Below are positions 40,060 through 52,700 of a stretch of 64,000 nucleotides of DNA, in pieces (positions within the stretch are counted from its first letter, which is position 1; the number at the start of each line of letters is the position of its first letter). The stretch covers positions 194,986,278-195,050,277 of the forward strand of contig NC_090024.1 of assembly GCF_037176765.1 (NCBI RefSeq), written 5' to 3'. The DNA comes from Anolis sagrei. Its lineage: Eukaryota; Chordata; Lepidosauria; Squamata; Anolidae. A program made the translations under genes and the position numbers. The notes under the pieces are model-generated. The model made no database searches, was not told the DNA's origin, and saw only the letters and a list, made by a program, of their open reading frames with translations.

Positions 40060-40655
40060 GCATATACCTTGGGAGTTTGCATGTTGCTATTGCAGTAGTC
40101 TTGAAAGATGGGATCCAAGTCTAAACATGAAATTCCTTTATGTTTCATACACACCTTATACATATTGCTTCATGCACTAATGAAAAATAGTATGCATATA
40201 ATTAGCCTGAGAAGTGTTTTTTTTTTCTTTTCAGTTTTTAATGAAATAATTACCTATACCTAATGAGGTATCTTGGGAAATGGGGTTCAAATCTAAACAC
40301 ATTATTCATTTCTGTTTCTTATACACCTTCATGCACAAAATTAATAAAAAAAATATTGTGCACAAACTTACCACCAGGCTATGTGTATATGGAGTATGGA
40401 TGAAACAAACAAATTTTGGATATTCAATTTCTACTAAAATTGTTATTGAAAAATCACAAGTGGGTTTGGCTTTAAGTCCTGCAAAAACATGATATTAAAA
40501 TGGGAGGAGTAATTCCACATAGTGGAAAATTGATAAGCAACGTTACGATTCTAAGGTTGTAACTCATAATTGGGAAAGGGTTGTTGCCTTCTTTTCTAAC
40601 CATGGAATTCCTTTATGCATCTGTATTAATCTGTAGGTTAAATATTCCTAGCTTG
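40060..40655. other. Intergenic, nothing recognised
   Basis: Between PM20D1 and SLC26A9. No exon, repeat family or RNA gene recognised. Confidence 0.45.
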
Positions 40656-40659
40656 CTTA

Positions 40660-40910
40660 ACCTTTCTTCGTAGGGCTTTTTCCAAACCATTTAGCACTTT
40701 GGTCTCCTTTCTCTAAGCCCATTCCAACATACTGATATCCTTGAACTGAAGTGCTGGGAATCCAGTACTCCAGGAGAAATCTGACCAAAGCAGAATAGAC
40801 TGGTTCTGTTATTTCCCTTAATTAGTCTGAAAGAATTAAGTTGATTAATATGATTATCAGTGGAACCAGCAAAAAATTCAGACTTTGAACCTTTGAGACT
40901 AATTGAACTA
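40660..40910 (-). mobile_element. Old CR1 LINE fragment
   Basis: 'cttgaactgaagtgctggga atccagtactccaggagaaa tctgaccaaagcagaataga' is a diverged reverse complement of the CR1 'compete with cccagaactggacacagtac' region. Confidence 0.6.
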
Positions 40911-41317
40911 TCATAACCTATCTGCTAAGTGCATTCACACAGAAAGCTAGGATATTGAAGAAGAGAGAAAAAAAAATGTTCTTGAGCCTGGTGAAAAGCA
41001 CTTGCAAAATCTTTAAGAAAAGAGGAGGCATATCATGGCTCATAAGTGATTTAGCCAGATGTCAGTTTAATAGTTGAATGAGTAAATTCCTGGCCATTGG
41101 GATACCTGTTGTCCAAAAACATCTGGACAAAAGTGCCATAGGCCTTCTGTAAATATAACCCAGTAGGACATGCTTCCAAAATACAGACTTGAGTGAGGTG
41201 AGAGGAAGTATGCACGTTTGAGGTGCAAACATGTAACATGTTGTGATAATCGGGTAGTGGCTGTGAATATCATTCCTTGATGCTGTTGCACATACTTGCA
41301 GCAAACTAAAGCTCAAA

Positions 41318-41509
41318 GAAAATAATGATGCTGGGGAAAATGGAAGGAAAAAGGAAGAGGAGCCGAACAAGGGGAAGATGTATGGATGTTATCCTTGAAG
41401 AGACTGGCTTGGCCTTGAAGGAGCTGGGGGTAGCAACGACTGACAGGGAGCTCTGGGGTGGTCTGGTCCATGAGGTCACGGAAGCAACTGAACGAATAAA
41501 CAACAAAGT
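41318..41509 (+). mobile_element. BovB/RTE LINE 3' tail
   Basis: 'ccttgaaggagctgggggta' and 'gagctctggggtggtctggt ccatgaggtcac' end in 'actgaacgaataaacaacaa', the squamate BovB 3' end that is also mimicked by Sauria SINEs. Confidence 0.8.
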
Positions 41510-42481
41510 TATGATCTAACTTTTGTGAGAGTGGTAGAGAACAGGTATTGGGCCTCCCTAAGATTTTGTGCTTTAACATGCCTTAGGGGGACATAACATC
41601 TTTCTACATATTCACTGCCTTCACTGCGAAGCATTTCATCTTTTTTACCCATTTCAACATGTAAAGAATACTTCTATAAAGGTACAGTTCTCTCCTAGCC
41701 TACAGTTAGCACGTTTATTTTCATTGAATTACCTTGTTTAGCATAATTATGCAACCTCTATGATTCTCTATTTAGGTAGTTTTCAGTTAACTTGGAATTA
41801 CATGAGTCATGGTCCCACCAAAATTTATACCATTTTGAGCATCGTTACCCTCTTATAAAGGTTACCTAAGGGACAGGCTTCATCTATTCCAGTCTTCTTG
41901 GTTTTAAGACCATTATATCTCATGCTCTGGTGTCTTGTTTTCCATGATAACAGACCTTTTGCTGAATACTAAAGACAGGGTCTGTTTGCAGTGTTTTCTG
42001 TGGAATTCCTTCTTGGGTCTAATTGGCTTCAGGCTCATCTTTATATGCACTAAAGTGTTTTCTGAAAGCCCTTTTACAATAGAAAAGCATTTTATGATTT
42101 CCTTGTTTGTTAACTTGCTTGTTCCATTTTAAGTAATAGAAAAATAAGTTTGTATTACTTTAGAGATTGCTTTGACTTTATCGTTTACTTTGCTGTTTTA
42201 TTATTTGTATGGCAATTATTTACAAGCTTGTAACAACTATATTGTGGACGGTCTCAAGTAGCAGTGATGCAAGCACACCTCTCTTTTCTTTCCAAGTATG
42301 ATCATCACACTTCTAGGTTTTTTTTTCTAAATCCTGTGACGAATATATTCTAATGTTTAATACTGGATACTTTATGATTCTCTGTGCTCCTGTCCACTTA
42401 ACACATTTTTTCCTAAAATAAATAAACTTTGGCAGTTTCTGCAGTCATGGGTAATTTAATGTTTTCTGTTGTGTGACCCTC

Positions 42482-43150
42482 TACAGATGGCCATCCAGCC
42501 TCTGTTTAAAATCCTCCAAAGAAGGAGCCTCCACTACAGTCCTGGGCAGAGAGTTCCACTGCTGAACAGCTTTCACAGTTAGGAAGTTCTTCCTAATGTT
42601 CAGGTGGGATCTCCTTTTCTGTATTTTGAAGCCATTGTTCCGTGTCCTAGTCTCTAGGGCAGTAGGAAACCAGCTTGCTCCCTCCTCTCTATTACTTCCC
42701 CTCATATTTATATATGGCTGTCTTGTCTCCTCTCAGCCTTCTCTTCTGCAGGCTAAAAACACCCAGCTCTTGAAGTTGCTCCTCTTAGGGCTTGTTCTCC
42801 AGACCCTTGATCATTTTTATCATCCTCCTCTGGACACATTCCAGCTTGTCAACATCTCCCTTTAATTGCAGTGCCCAGAATTGGACACAGTATTCCAGGT
42901 GTGGTCCGACCAAAGTAGAATAGAGGGGTAGTACGACTTCCCTGGTTATAGACACTATACTCCTGTCTATGCAGGCCAAAATTTCATTGCCCTTTTAAGC
43001 TGCCATACCATATTGTTGGCTCATGTTTAACTTGTTGTCCACAAAGACTCGAATATTTTTTTTCACATATACTGCTATTGAGCTAGGCATCTCCCATTCT
43101 GTTAGGGTTCCTTGTTTGAGATCAAAACTCTGCCTTGGCAGATGGAAAGA
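42482..43150 (-). mobile_element. CR1 LINE fragment
   Basis: The minus strand reads [40 protein letters not shown] and LETRTRNNGFKIQKRRSHLN. The extreme 3' tail is missing at 42482. Confidence 0.92.
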
Positions 43151-43680
43151 TTCAGTCTTTCCTGTGTTCCTTTGGTAATGCTTCTTAAGTTATCTGATGT
43201 GGGAGACCTTTGTGGCTTTTTTCATCCCAATGTGATGTCCTCTAACATTTGCCCACATGGGTTTCAACTGTTTCTTGAAAACTCACCGGGGACCAGCTGC
43301 CAGTGGTTCAGGGAGCAGCATCACTCAATGGACTTCCACTTTGAGTAACACTGCCTTATGGACCACTGTCTTTTAAGAACCAAAACAATGCACTGTAAAT
43401 TATTTCCTGTATATCTTTTCAAATGTTTTGCTTGGAAATGCTTCTGGAGATGAAGTATGACACAGAACTAAATTAAAGAAAGTCTGCTATTGCAATCCAG
43501 GATGTGTTTACCCACTCTGAATGATTCATACAGTTTTGTTTTCATTGCAAAATGGGCACCATTTATTTGAAAGCCACAATGTAACTGAGTTATCCAGCCT
43601 ACATCTCTTCCTCTTTCCCAAGATAAATCTAAGAATTTAACAAACATTTGGATTTATCTTCAAAATAATGTATTTTAAGA

Positions 43681-44661
43681 GTTTGAAGTTAACTACATTA
43701 AGCACACTCTCAAAATCTAATTGATATTCCACTATTTATGAGAATGCAAGATTTTGAAAAATCAGCTAATATAATTTTTGTTTCACGTTACTTTAATTAT
43801 CTTGCTGTTTTACATTTTTATTTGGAAGTTACTGGAAAAAAATGATCTCTTCAAATTACATGCACACAGTGACATTTTAGTGATTTTCATACAATCTGAA
43901 CTTTGAGACTTTCCTCCTCCCTTCATGTCTTGTACATCTGAAGATTTATTTTAGAAGAATTGATTCATGAGATTTAAAAATTCAGCCCATTGGGGATGCA
44001 AGAAAGAGTTTGAAGTTAACTACATTAAGCACACTCTCAAAATCTAATTGATATTCCACTATTTATGAGAATGCAAGATTTTGAAAAATCAGCTAATATA
44101 ATTTTTGTTTCACGTTACTTTAATTATCTTGCTGTTTTACATTTTTATTTGGAAGTTACTGGAAAAAAATGATCTCTTCAAATTACATGCACACAGTGAC
44201 ATTTTAGTGATTTTCATACAATCTGAACTTTGAGACTTTCCTCCTCCCTTCATGTCTTGTACATCTGAAGATTTATTTTAGAAGAATTGATTCATGAGAT
44301 TTAAAAATTCAGCCCATTGGGGATGCAAGAAAGAGTTTGAAGTTAACTACATTAAGCACACTCTCAAAATCTAATTGATATTCCACTATTTATGAGAATG
44401 CAAGATTTTGAAAAATCAGCTAATATAATTTTTGTTTCACGTTACTTTAATTATCTTGCTGTTTTACATTTTTATTTGGAAGTTACTGGAAAAAAATGAT
44501 CTCTTCAAATTACATGCACACAGTGACATTTTAGTGATTTTCATACAATCTGAACTTTGAGACTTTCCTCCTCCCTTCATGTCTTGTACATCTGAAGATT
44601 TATTTTAGAAGAATTGATTCATGAGATTTAAAAATTCAGCCCATTGGGGATGCAAGAAAGT
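43681..44661. repeat. Three tandem 327-bp copies, identical by eye
   Basis: Units begin at 43681, 44008 and 44335, each starting 'gtttgaagttaactacatta'. Reading all three through shows no difference. The third unit ends at about 44661. The unit has no coding potential and no recognised family. Confidence 0.96.
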
Positions 44662-44717
44662 GTAACAACAGAAAACTATGCAACATCAATAGTATTTACA
44701 TTCACATTTTAATATAA

Positions 44718-45045
44718 AAATTACAATCAGCCCTCTGTATCCACAGGTTCTACATTCACAGATTCAACCAACCATAGCTTGAAAATATTCAAGGGAAAAA
44801 AATCCAAAAAGCAAATATTGATTTTGCTGTGCACTAAGCACTCCTCTGATGTGTAGGCATACACTGTTGTAGCCTCCTGCCATTTCACAGAGCCTTATGA
44901 TCTTGTTTGATTTGTTCACCATTTTACATAACGAACACCATTTTACTATGCCATTGTTCGTAATGGGACTTGAGCATCCATGGATTTAAATATTCATCGG
45001 AGTGGGGGTCCTGGAACAAAATCCCAGCAGATATCGAGGAACAAT
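44718..45045. mobile_element. Tigger-like (pogo/mariner) MITE
   Basis: Left 'cagccctctgtatccacagg', then 'gattcaaccaaccatagctt gaaaatattc'; right 'ggagtgggggtcctggaaca' and 'cagcagatatcgagg'. These are hallmarks of Tigger-derived elements known from mammals. Non-coding. Confidence 0.75.
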
Positions 45046-45536
45046 CCTACATTGCATTTACAAAATACAATTTTCAAAAGAGACTGTTCTCTAGTTATCT
45101 AGGCAGACAGGTCTGTCTTAGAGGTAGATTCTTTTCATCTGTGGCATACATGAAAGAAAATCCATTTGGTATTGAATAGATGAAAAGAGTTTAAGAAGGA
45201 TTAGATAATAATCCTTACCATTATATGAATGTTGCCTAAAAGCCTAAACTGCATATGAGGTGTTGCTTTCTAGCTGAGGTGCCTGTAATATATTTTTAGT
45301 AATGAATTCAGCAGAATGAATTCTTTGGTTATTTTTTTACTGAATATGTATGGGACAGCATCAGGAAATTGATCCCTTTAGAAACTTTGTTTATTACTTA
45401 AAATGAACCAAACTCAAACCCTTTCTTAATGTTTAGTTATGCAGAAAAGGAAGTTAAAGCACTAAATATTGTGCAAGCAGCTATTCTTTGGAAATTTCTA
45501 AATAAAAAACTAGTCAAAACAATTTCTTTGGTTTAA
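45046..45536. other. Intergenic, nothing recognised
   Basis: AT-rich, no exon or repeat family recognised. Confidence 0.4.
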
Positions 45537-45564
45537 GTGTACATCTAGTCAAATAAGCTTGATT

Positions 45565-45849
45565 GTTTGACTAGATGTACACTGGATGTCAAATAAGGCA
45601 CTAGAGGTCAAATAAGGCAGTAAGAAGCCAGACCTCGAAACTGCTAGGCCATTAAATGTTAATCAAGATGACCAGTTGAAACATTCACACCTACTTCTAA
45701 CAGACAAGAGTTCTTTCTCCCACCCTGGACATTTTCCACAGGTATATAAACCCAATTTTTCTAGTTTCCAACAGACCTCACAACCTCTGAGGCAGGCGAA
45801 ACGTCAGGAAAGAATGCTTCCATACAGCCCAGAAAACTCACAACAACCC
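45565..45849. mobile_element. Penelope-like 3' fragment with 10-bp flanking repeat
   Basis: AAGCTTGATT flanks it at 45555-45564 and 45850-45859. From about 45640 it carries the family's 3' arm ('caggcgaaacgtcagg'). Its first 18 bp are the inverse of the target DNA just outside (see finding). Lies downstream of SLC26A9. Confidence 0.75.
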
Positions 45850-46665
45850 AAGCTTGATTTTGTAAGAATTCAAAGTACCATGAAAGTATCTGTTCGTGCA
45901 AGAAATTCCTATGCGAAATAATAGGTTTTTCTTCACAGGAAGATAAAGGTTCCAAAAAATGAAGAAAGGGGGCTAGTGGAAAGGCAGCACTGTCTTTAGA
46001 TAGTATTTGGGTGATGTTCATGACCACTACAGATACAGAACTCATTCCAGGAAATGGCAGATAGTCATCAAATATACTGGCATACATAGTTCTCAAAAAA
46101 CCCCAAGGAGGTTATATTAGCTTTCAGTGAGGAAGAGCTAGGCATCATCATCAGAAGCCTATTTACTTATAGTGTGAAGTCCATAAAGTTCAGTGCACAC
46201 TTTAGAAACTGTCTGCTTTCATACCCAAATATCTCATGATAGACTCTTTATAGTCTCTCTTTTTCCTGATAAAACAAGTTTGCTGCTTGAGACCTCCTCC
46301 ATATGCATATATATTACATGCATTCTCGTGGGTATATAAGCATGGCTTGAAGCACAGGATGAAGGAAATTGAACTAGTGATTGTCCTGCGACTTTTCTGC
46401 TGTTTCTGGATAGATGAAAGGTATTCCCTGAGTTCCCTCTTCTGCTGTCCATACCAACTGCTCCGATAGTCAGTTGCTCTGGTTTTGAAAGAAGAGAATG
46501 TCACATAAGAGGCCTCCATGCTTCAAAGGTACTGTTCCTCCCGTGCCAAAATGTATAAAGGCAGTTGTCCTTGAATGTTTCTGTTTTTTCAGGCACAGAA
46601 ACTTTTCTTTATACATGAATGCCATGGTCAAAATGTTTGCCATCACACAATCCTTCTTCAAGAAT

Positions 46666-46713
46666 TCACAACGCTGTTTGTGCTTCTGAATGAAAAATGC
46701 TTCCAAACATTTC
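46666..46713 (-). CDS. SLC26A9: SLC26A9 last exon (stop codon)
   Basis: 48 nt reading EMFGSIFHSEAQTAL before TGA at 46668-46666; human ends EMFGSMFHAETLTAL. The C-terminal TAL keeps the class I PDZ-ligand pattern although the preceding residues differ (AQ for TL). Acceptor TTTTTAG|GAAATG. No clear AATAAA was found in the next 800 nt, so the 3' end is unset. Confidence 0.94.
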   Translation of the reverse strand, partial: EMFGSIFHSEAQTAL

Positions 46714-49700
46714 CTAAAAAAATAATAATGAGGGTTTGGGTTAGAAATGAATTATTAACTGATATGACCAGGACAGAAAGTTACTAATGTGGGATCCAAA
46801 TCAGACTGTAGTTCCATTGAAATAAATTAGATCTAATTTGGTTAGACATTTGCATTATTGATGTCACTCGGAATAAAGCATGATTCAGTCAGATCACACC
46901 TGTTATCTAATGAAAGGTTGAGATATTTACCCATAACCATCTTTTCCTTTTAACATACCTCTTCCAAGTTTTGAAATTCAGCACTGCTATCTTCCAGAGA
47001 TTCATCAGAGACAGAGACTTCTATCTGACTTGATCGCTGTATGAAAAATAACAAAGACAGTTAGGCCAATATAGCTTGCCAATATGGTGGGCACAAGAAG
47101 GATTTTCAGCAGATGGAGTGTGTCATGTTGCAAATGCACTCTACGTTAATATACCAAAGTACTAAATGCCTCACAAGAATAGACCGTTAAACATTCTGTG
47201 TACAGCTTGGTATCCGTGAGATATCATTTCAGTTCTTAACAGTTTTAATGAGTTCAAATGGGAAAATGATGATATAGGAAATCACAAGATTTCTTTGTTT
47301 TATGTTCACCAATTTGCCAAAAGAAGGCATAGAGGGGCAGTCACTGAAAGATTTCTTAAGTTTTAGACAAACAGTAATGAATACGTTTAATACATTTGTG
47401 CAGGTACAACTGTACCAGGAGCTCCTATTTTGTTTGCTTTGCATTGAATGTTTGTTGTAGTCCTAAGTTTCAGGGACTCTGCAGATAGGTAACTTCTTTT
47501 GGCTGCAATCATAGGGCAAGCCACCTGTCAATTATAGTTAGGTTCCCTGGTCCCGCCCCCTTTTTGGGTTTTAGAGGGAATAGGCGCCATTTTGAGTTCA
47601 GTCCACACAGAGAAGCCTTTCACCCAGGACAAAACCAAGAGCTCCTGTAGAAAGCTTCGTCTTCTATGGCTTGGCCGGGGAGATATACAGCTCACAGCTT
47701 GGCCGGGGTTATACAGCCCTACAGCTTCTTTGCTGAGGGACTTCAGCCAGCCATCACCGAAACCTGAACTCCTTTTCCCCTGGAAGTCTACAAAACTCTG
47801 GTAAGGGTCACTCGCGAAAGCCAGAAGCAGTTGGTACCGGGTGCAGGGGCTCCACGCCAACAAAGGCAAAGACAGACTGCCCAGATTAGAAGTTAAGGAT
47901 TTCCCCATTAGTTACAGTTATGAAGATAGTGCCTGTTCCCTGTGGACAAGATTGAGAGAGAGCCAATAGACTGTTAAGAAAGCCTTAAAGTACCCGTTTG
48001 TTTTCAATAATAAAGAACTTTGTTGAACCTTTAAGCAATCTAAAGACTCTGTTTTAAGGAAATCCAAGGGCCTTTAATCTGACGCAGCCCCGGCGTCCCG
48101 TTGGGCACACAGAATTTATGTCCTGTCTACAGTCTTATGCACAGGCCCAGCGTGCGACAGCACAACGTTTTTACATTTAATACATCTTCCTTCACAAAAC
48201 ACGAAAAATAACTGCCACCGCTAACTCCTTCCTGAAGCCAGAGGCCATCATTTCAGTGTGGACAATACAGCCTTATGCTTCGGGAGAGGAGGGCATGAAG
48301 AATTGCCACTGCCATGAACCCCCTCCTGATGCCCAATCTACTGTTTCAACATGGATAAAGCAGCCTCAGGCTTTAGGAGGGGGATGGGGGCAGTGACAAT
48401 TTTTTGTGTTCTCCCTTCCAGAAGACTGCAGCTATAATATGTACATTGACATGGTGGCCTCTCCTGAATCCTGAGGCTGTTGTGCAAATTTGTGTAGCAG
48501 CAATTCTTTGTGCTATCATTTTCCAAGCCAGTACTTGCACATTGGCATAGCCGTAGAGCCGCCGCAAACTAGGCTCCTGTGGGAGCAAACCTTGCCAGCA
48601 CGTCCCTGACGTCATGAGGCTGCGCCTCTCGCCCCGCCCCATTCTCAGCCTCTTTCTCCGTGCCAGAGTGGTTTTTCCTTTGCTAGGGCAGCATTGCCAG
48701 CGTACTCTCTCAGTTGGCAGAATTCAACTGAGAGAGTATGCTGGCAATGCTGCCCTAGCAAAGTAAAAACCACTCTGGCACGGAGAAAGAGGCTGAGAAA
48801 GGGGCAGGGCGAGAGGCGGAGTCTCATGACGTCAGGGACGTGCTGGCAAGGTTTGCTCCCGCAGGAGCCTAGTTTGCGACGGGTCTTAGGTTTTGGGAGA
48901 GATTTGACTATAACAGTTATTTGTGCCCCCCTCCCAGGCTTGAGGCTGTTGTGTGTATGTGTGTGTGCACAGCCCTGGGCTTTGGGAGGAGTTGGTTCTG
49001 GTGATACCCATCTGTCAGGCATGCATTCCTTGTGCTTCTTGGCCCATATAGGCAAAAATACAGACTGAGCCAAAGTTTGAGGAACTTAACTCCATATGCC
49101 TAGGAACCTGAGTGATGTGCATGTTCTCTCCTGGAAGGCAGGCGAAAGCCGTGGTAGGAGAATATCAAACTGAATAGCAAATAACTGAATCCGTGAATGT
49201 TAAGCCAGTGAATGTGAAGGTGATTGTATTCCTATGCAGGATGCAGGCTGGGCTTCATAGCATGTTGTTCTTGTCTCCTAATGAGCTTCATTTTGACCCA
49301 CCCTCAGTGTGGAACAAGGACTTAGTCCTTTGCCCCGTATCTAAATGATAACCAGATGGCTTCACCTTCAGTAAATCTCTTAGGAGCAAATATAGTTGCT
49401 ATACAACAAAGATAAGGTGTTTCATCAAGTCAGCTGAAGGCTGGGTTGACAAATCCTTTATCAAATGGAATAATGCAAATAAAGAATCTGGAGCAAGACT
49501 ATCCCCATGACCTCAATAACTGAATGCAATGTTGCATTTTAAAAATGCATTCTAGTCTGTTGCATGTAGATCTGATGTGTAGCAGTGTGTTGTTTCAAGA
49601 CTTTCACATGCATTTGTGTGTCTGATAAAGGCAGCAAATTGTGACTTCAAAGTCTGAATGAAGTATCATAGATTAAATATACACATATTTTCATAGTGTT

Positions 49701-52700
49701 TATTGACACTTTCACAGATTTAGTCCATAAATTCCTCTGTAGTGAAGTGCCATCATTATACTTGATTTTCCTTTTAATTAATTCAGGTTTGATGACAGAT
49801 AAGCAGTTCTTGACTGATGGCCAATAAGAAAAAAACTTGTTCTTATAAAGGACCATCCAGGCTGATTGTCTGTGTAAATTGAAGGCACAGAACATGGTCA
49901 TATAGTAAAATATCATTTACAGGCGCTTTCCTGTCCAAACATTAAAAAGCTAACTCTGAAGTCTCTTGTTTTTGCCCCAAAATGCGTCCTTTCAGTTTTG
50001 AATTACTTTTGTAACTTCTCTATATAGTATTGTTGAACTGATAGGTTCCAATGATATTATTGCACTTTTTTGGTAGAGCATTATCACTGTCGATCTTACT
50101 GGCACTTTTTAGGAAGGAAACAGGAAGAGACCATGGGTTTCAAACAGTATTTGGTAAATATTGTTTACCGAATATTGTTGACACAGCAACATTAAATGCC
50201 ACATCTTGTTAGGATGTCTATTAATCCATTTGGAAGTATATTTATTTTTAAAGTTGCTCTTCTGGTACAAATAAAAAGTGGAAAGAAATACTTTCGCTTC
50301 GTTTTTGTTGGTTTGCCAGTTGCACTCTTTCCTAGGGAGGACAGATGTGACCAAAGTGCATTGTGTCTTAAATTACCTTTCATATCAGTTTGTTCTATGT
50401 GAGACTGCCTTTGAAAATTGTTTGGAGGTTATAGCTAATGCAAAATACAGCAGCCAGACTGTTGTTGGGTGTGACTTTCACAGACAAACTGTATTGGCTT
50501 CCAGTTTCTTAGACAAACTGTAACTGCATCCAATTTATTCTGAACACAATTCATGGTATTGGCTTTGACCTTTTCTTGGTCATGTGCCTTTAAATCATTT
50601 CCAACCATTGGTGACCCTATCACGGGGCTTTCTGGTACTGAGATTGTGTTACTCACCTAAGGTCACCAGTAGTTTCTATGGCTGAGTAGGGAATTGAATT
50701 CCTGAGTTGTAGTCAAACACTCAAACCACTGCACCATGCTGGCTCTTGGTTTTGACCCTCAATAGCCCCATTGCTGCCACCCTTGGGAGTCTACCAGAAA
50801 TCTGGGATCTTCAGTTGTGGGTTTTTTTTTTTGCATTTCTCGCCACTTTTGATAGGATAGGCAGCTATCTATGTGATGACATGTTCTATTTGTCCCCTTT
50901 TACCGGGTTCAAAACAAGCAGCTCACACTGATATTTTGTATGGTCAACTGTTCTTAAAACCAGAACTGACTCCTCTGACTGTTTTAACTGTGCATAGTTT
51001 TGAAAACACTGGTTTTAAAAATGTTTTTATCTATTTTATATCATTTGAAGGTTCTGACTTGAGGATCCTGACAAGTTGAATGATGCATTAAATGCTTCTG
51101 ATAAGGAAATAGCCTGAAACATCTTGGAATTAGAAAAAAGCGACAAAAGTCCTTTGTCTCACCCTGGTCATTCCACAGATATATAAAACCCTTTCCCCAG
51201 TTACCAAACAGACCTCACCTCTGAGGATGCTTGCCATAGATGCAGGCGAAACGTCAGGAGAAATGCCTCTAGAACATGGCCATATAGCCCGAAAAAACCC
51301 ACAAGAACTTAGAAAAAAGTTGTTTGACTATTGGGAAAAGACAATTGCAGCTATAAAAACTGCCACTTCCTTACACATTTAGCCAGCCTGGATGAGCCCT
51401 AACTCAAAATTTGTTGAACCTGGAAGGTCAATTCATGCATTATTTACAGAATTTTATTGTTTTAACAGAAATAGAAAAATATATATTTTACTATTTTATA
51501 GTATATTTCTATTTTTACTGAAATAAAACAGAATCAGTAAATTTCTGATCTCTGATGATTTTACAACATAGGAATCCTGCAAGTTTGTGATGTAATCATA
51601 GTTTGGCTTGTGAAGGTTTCCATGGGAAGGGATCTTAAAAGCAGATAACCTCTGTCATGGACTATTTTCTTTGACAGCATTCCATTTAGATGAATGATGG
51701 AGATAAAGATTGCACACCCATAACATACACACACAATTGAGATATGGGGCATTTTGCATTGTTATCATTCGATAGCTTGGTGAGGGCCACTGTTTCTCAT
51801 CATGATTAAACAAATAACATACTACTCATTTCAAGCACATGTCCTGCTATTGCTTGTTTCTTGCCTTCTGCGCATCTGTCATATTCAGGATTTATTTATG
51901 GTACTTGTTTCCTGCTCTTTTCCTCTTCCTAGTCTTGGTGCCTCTCACAAACGGATCTAGCACTCAGTAACCTTGATGGGAGCCCTGCTCTTTACTCTCT
52001 AATGAGCTCCAGCCCAGCAGAGCTATTCTCTCTTCAGTTTCTCTCTATTCGAAACAAGAGCAACACCATTGGACAGTTATCTCGTTAATTGTGTAGCTCC
52101 CTCTCAATATAATCAACCTCTGACTTTCTTACTGATTTTTTTCTTCTATTTTTCTTTACTTTATTCAAAGTGATGCTGTAAATTGTGACTTAGTTCTTAG
52201 CTATCTTAGATATATTTTTTAATCTTATTCAAAGGTTAAGAAATGCTTTGAACCCTTAAGCATCTGACTGCTGGTATCTCAAGTGAACACTTCCTCCATA
52301 TGGGCTCCTATATGGTTATCACGGTTATCTTCAGAGGCTTTCTCTGGTTAAACCTGTCCAGAATGATGAGATAGCTGATGACTGGAAAAATGAAATCTTC
52401 TTAATGGTGCCCTTCACCCAGCTTGTGGAATTTCTGCCCAAGTGAGATTTGTGTAGTGTCCTTACATGATGTTGAAAATGACAAACCTTCCTCTTTTAGC
52501 AGACATTCAATCTTTTATTTTATCTTTGTATTTGTTGTTAAAGTTTTATTACTGGCTCTTAACTTTCAATTTTTGGGTGGATTATTTGCTTTATGGTCAA
52601 ATCTGTGCTTTCATTATTTTGTTTGATATTTGTAAGACATTCCAACTGTATTTGTCAGTTAGATTATATATAAACATTCAAATAAATAGATAATTATTTT

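Noticed and set aside
43681-44661. Possible CRISPR-like or regulated repeat array
   Set aside because: The units are directly adjacent 327-bp copies without spacers, in a vertebrate genome; it is an ordinary tandem duplication.
48645-49073. Overlapping 124-142 codon frames on both strands
   Set aside because: They read through the palindrome at 48556-48893, where each strand repeats the other; no domain is recognised.
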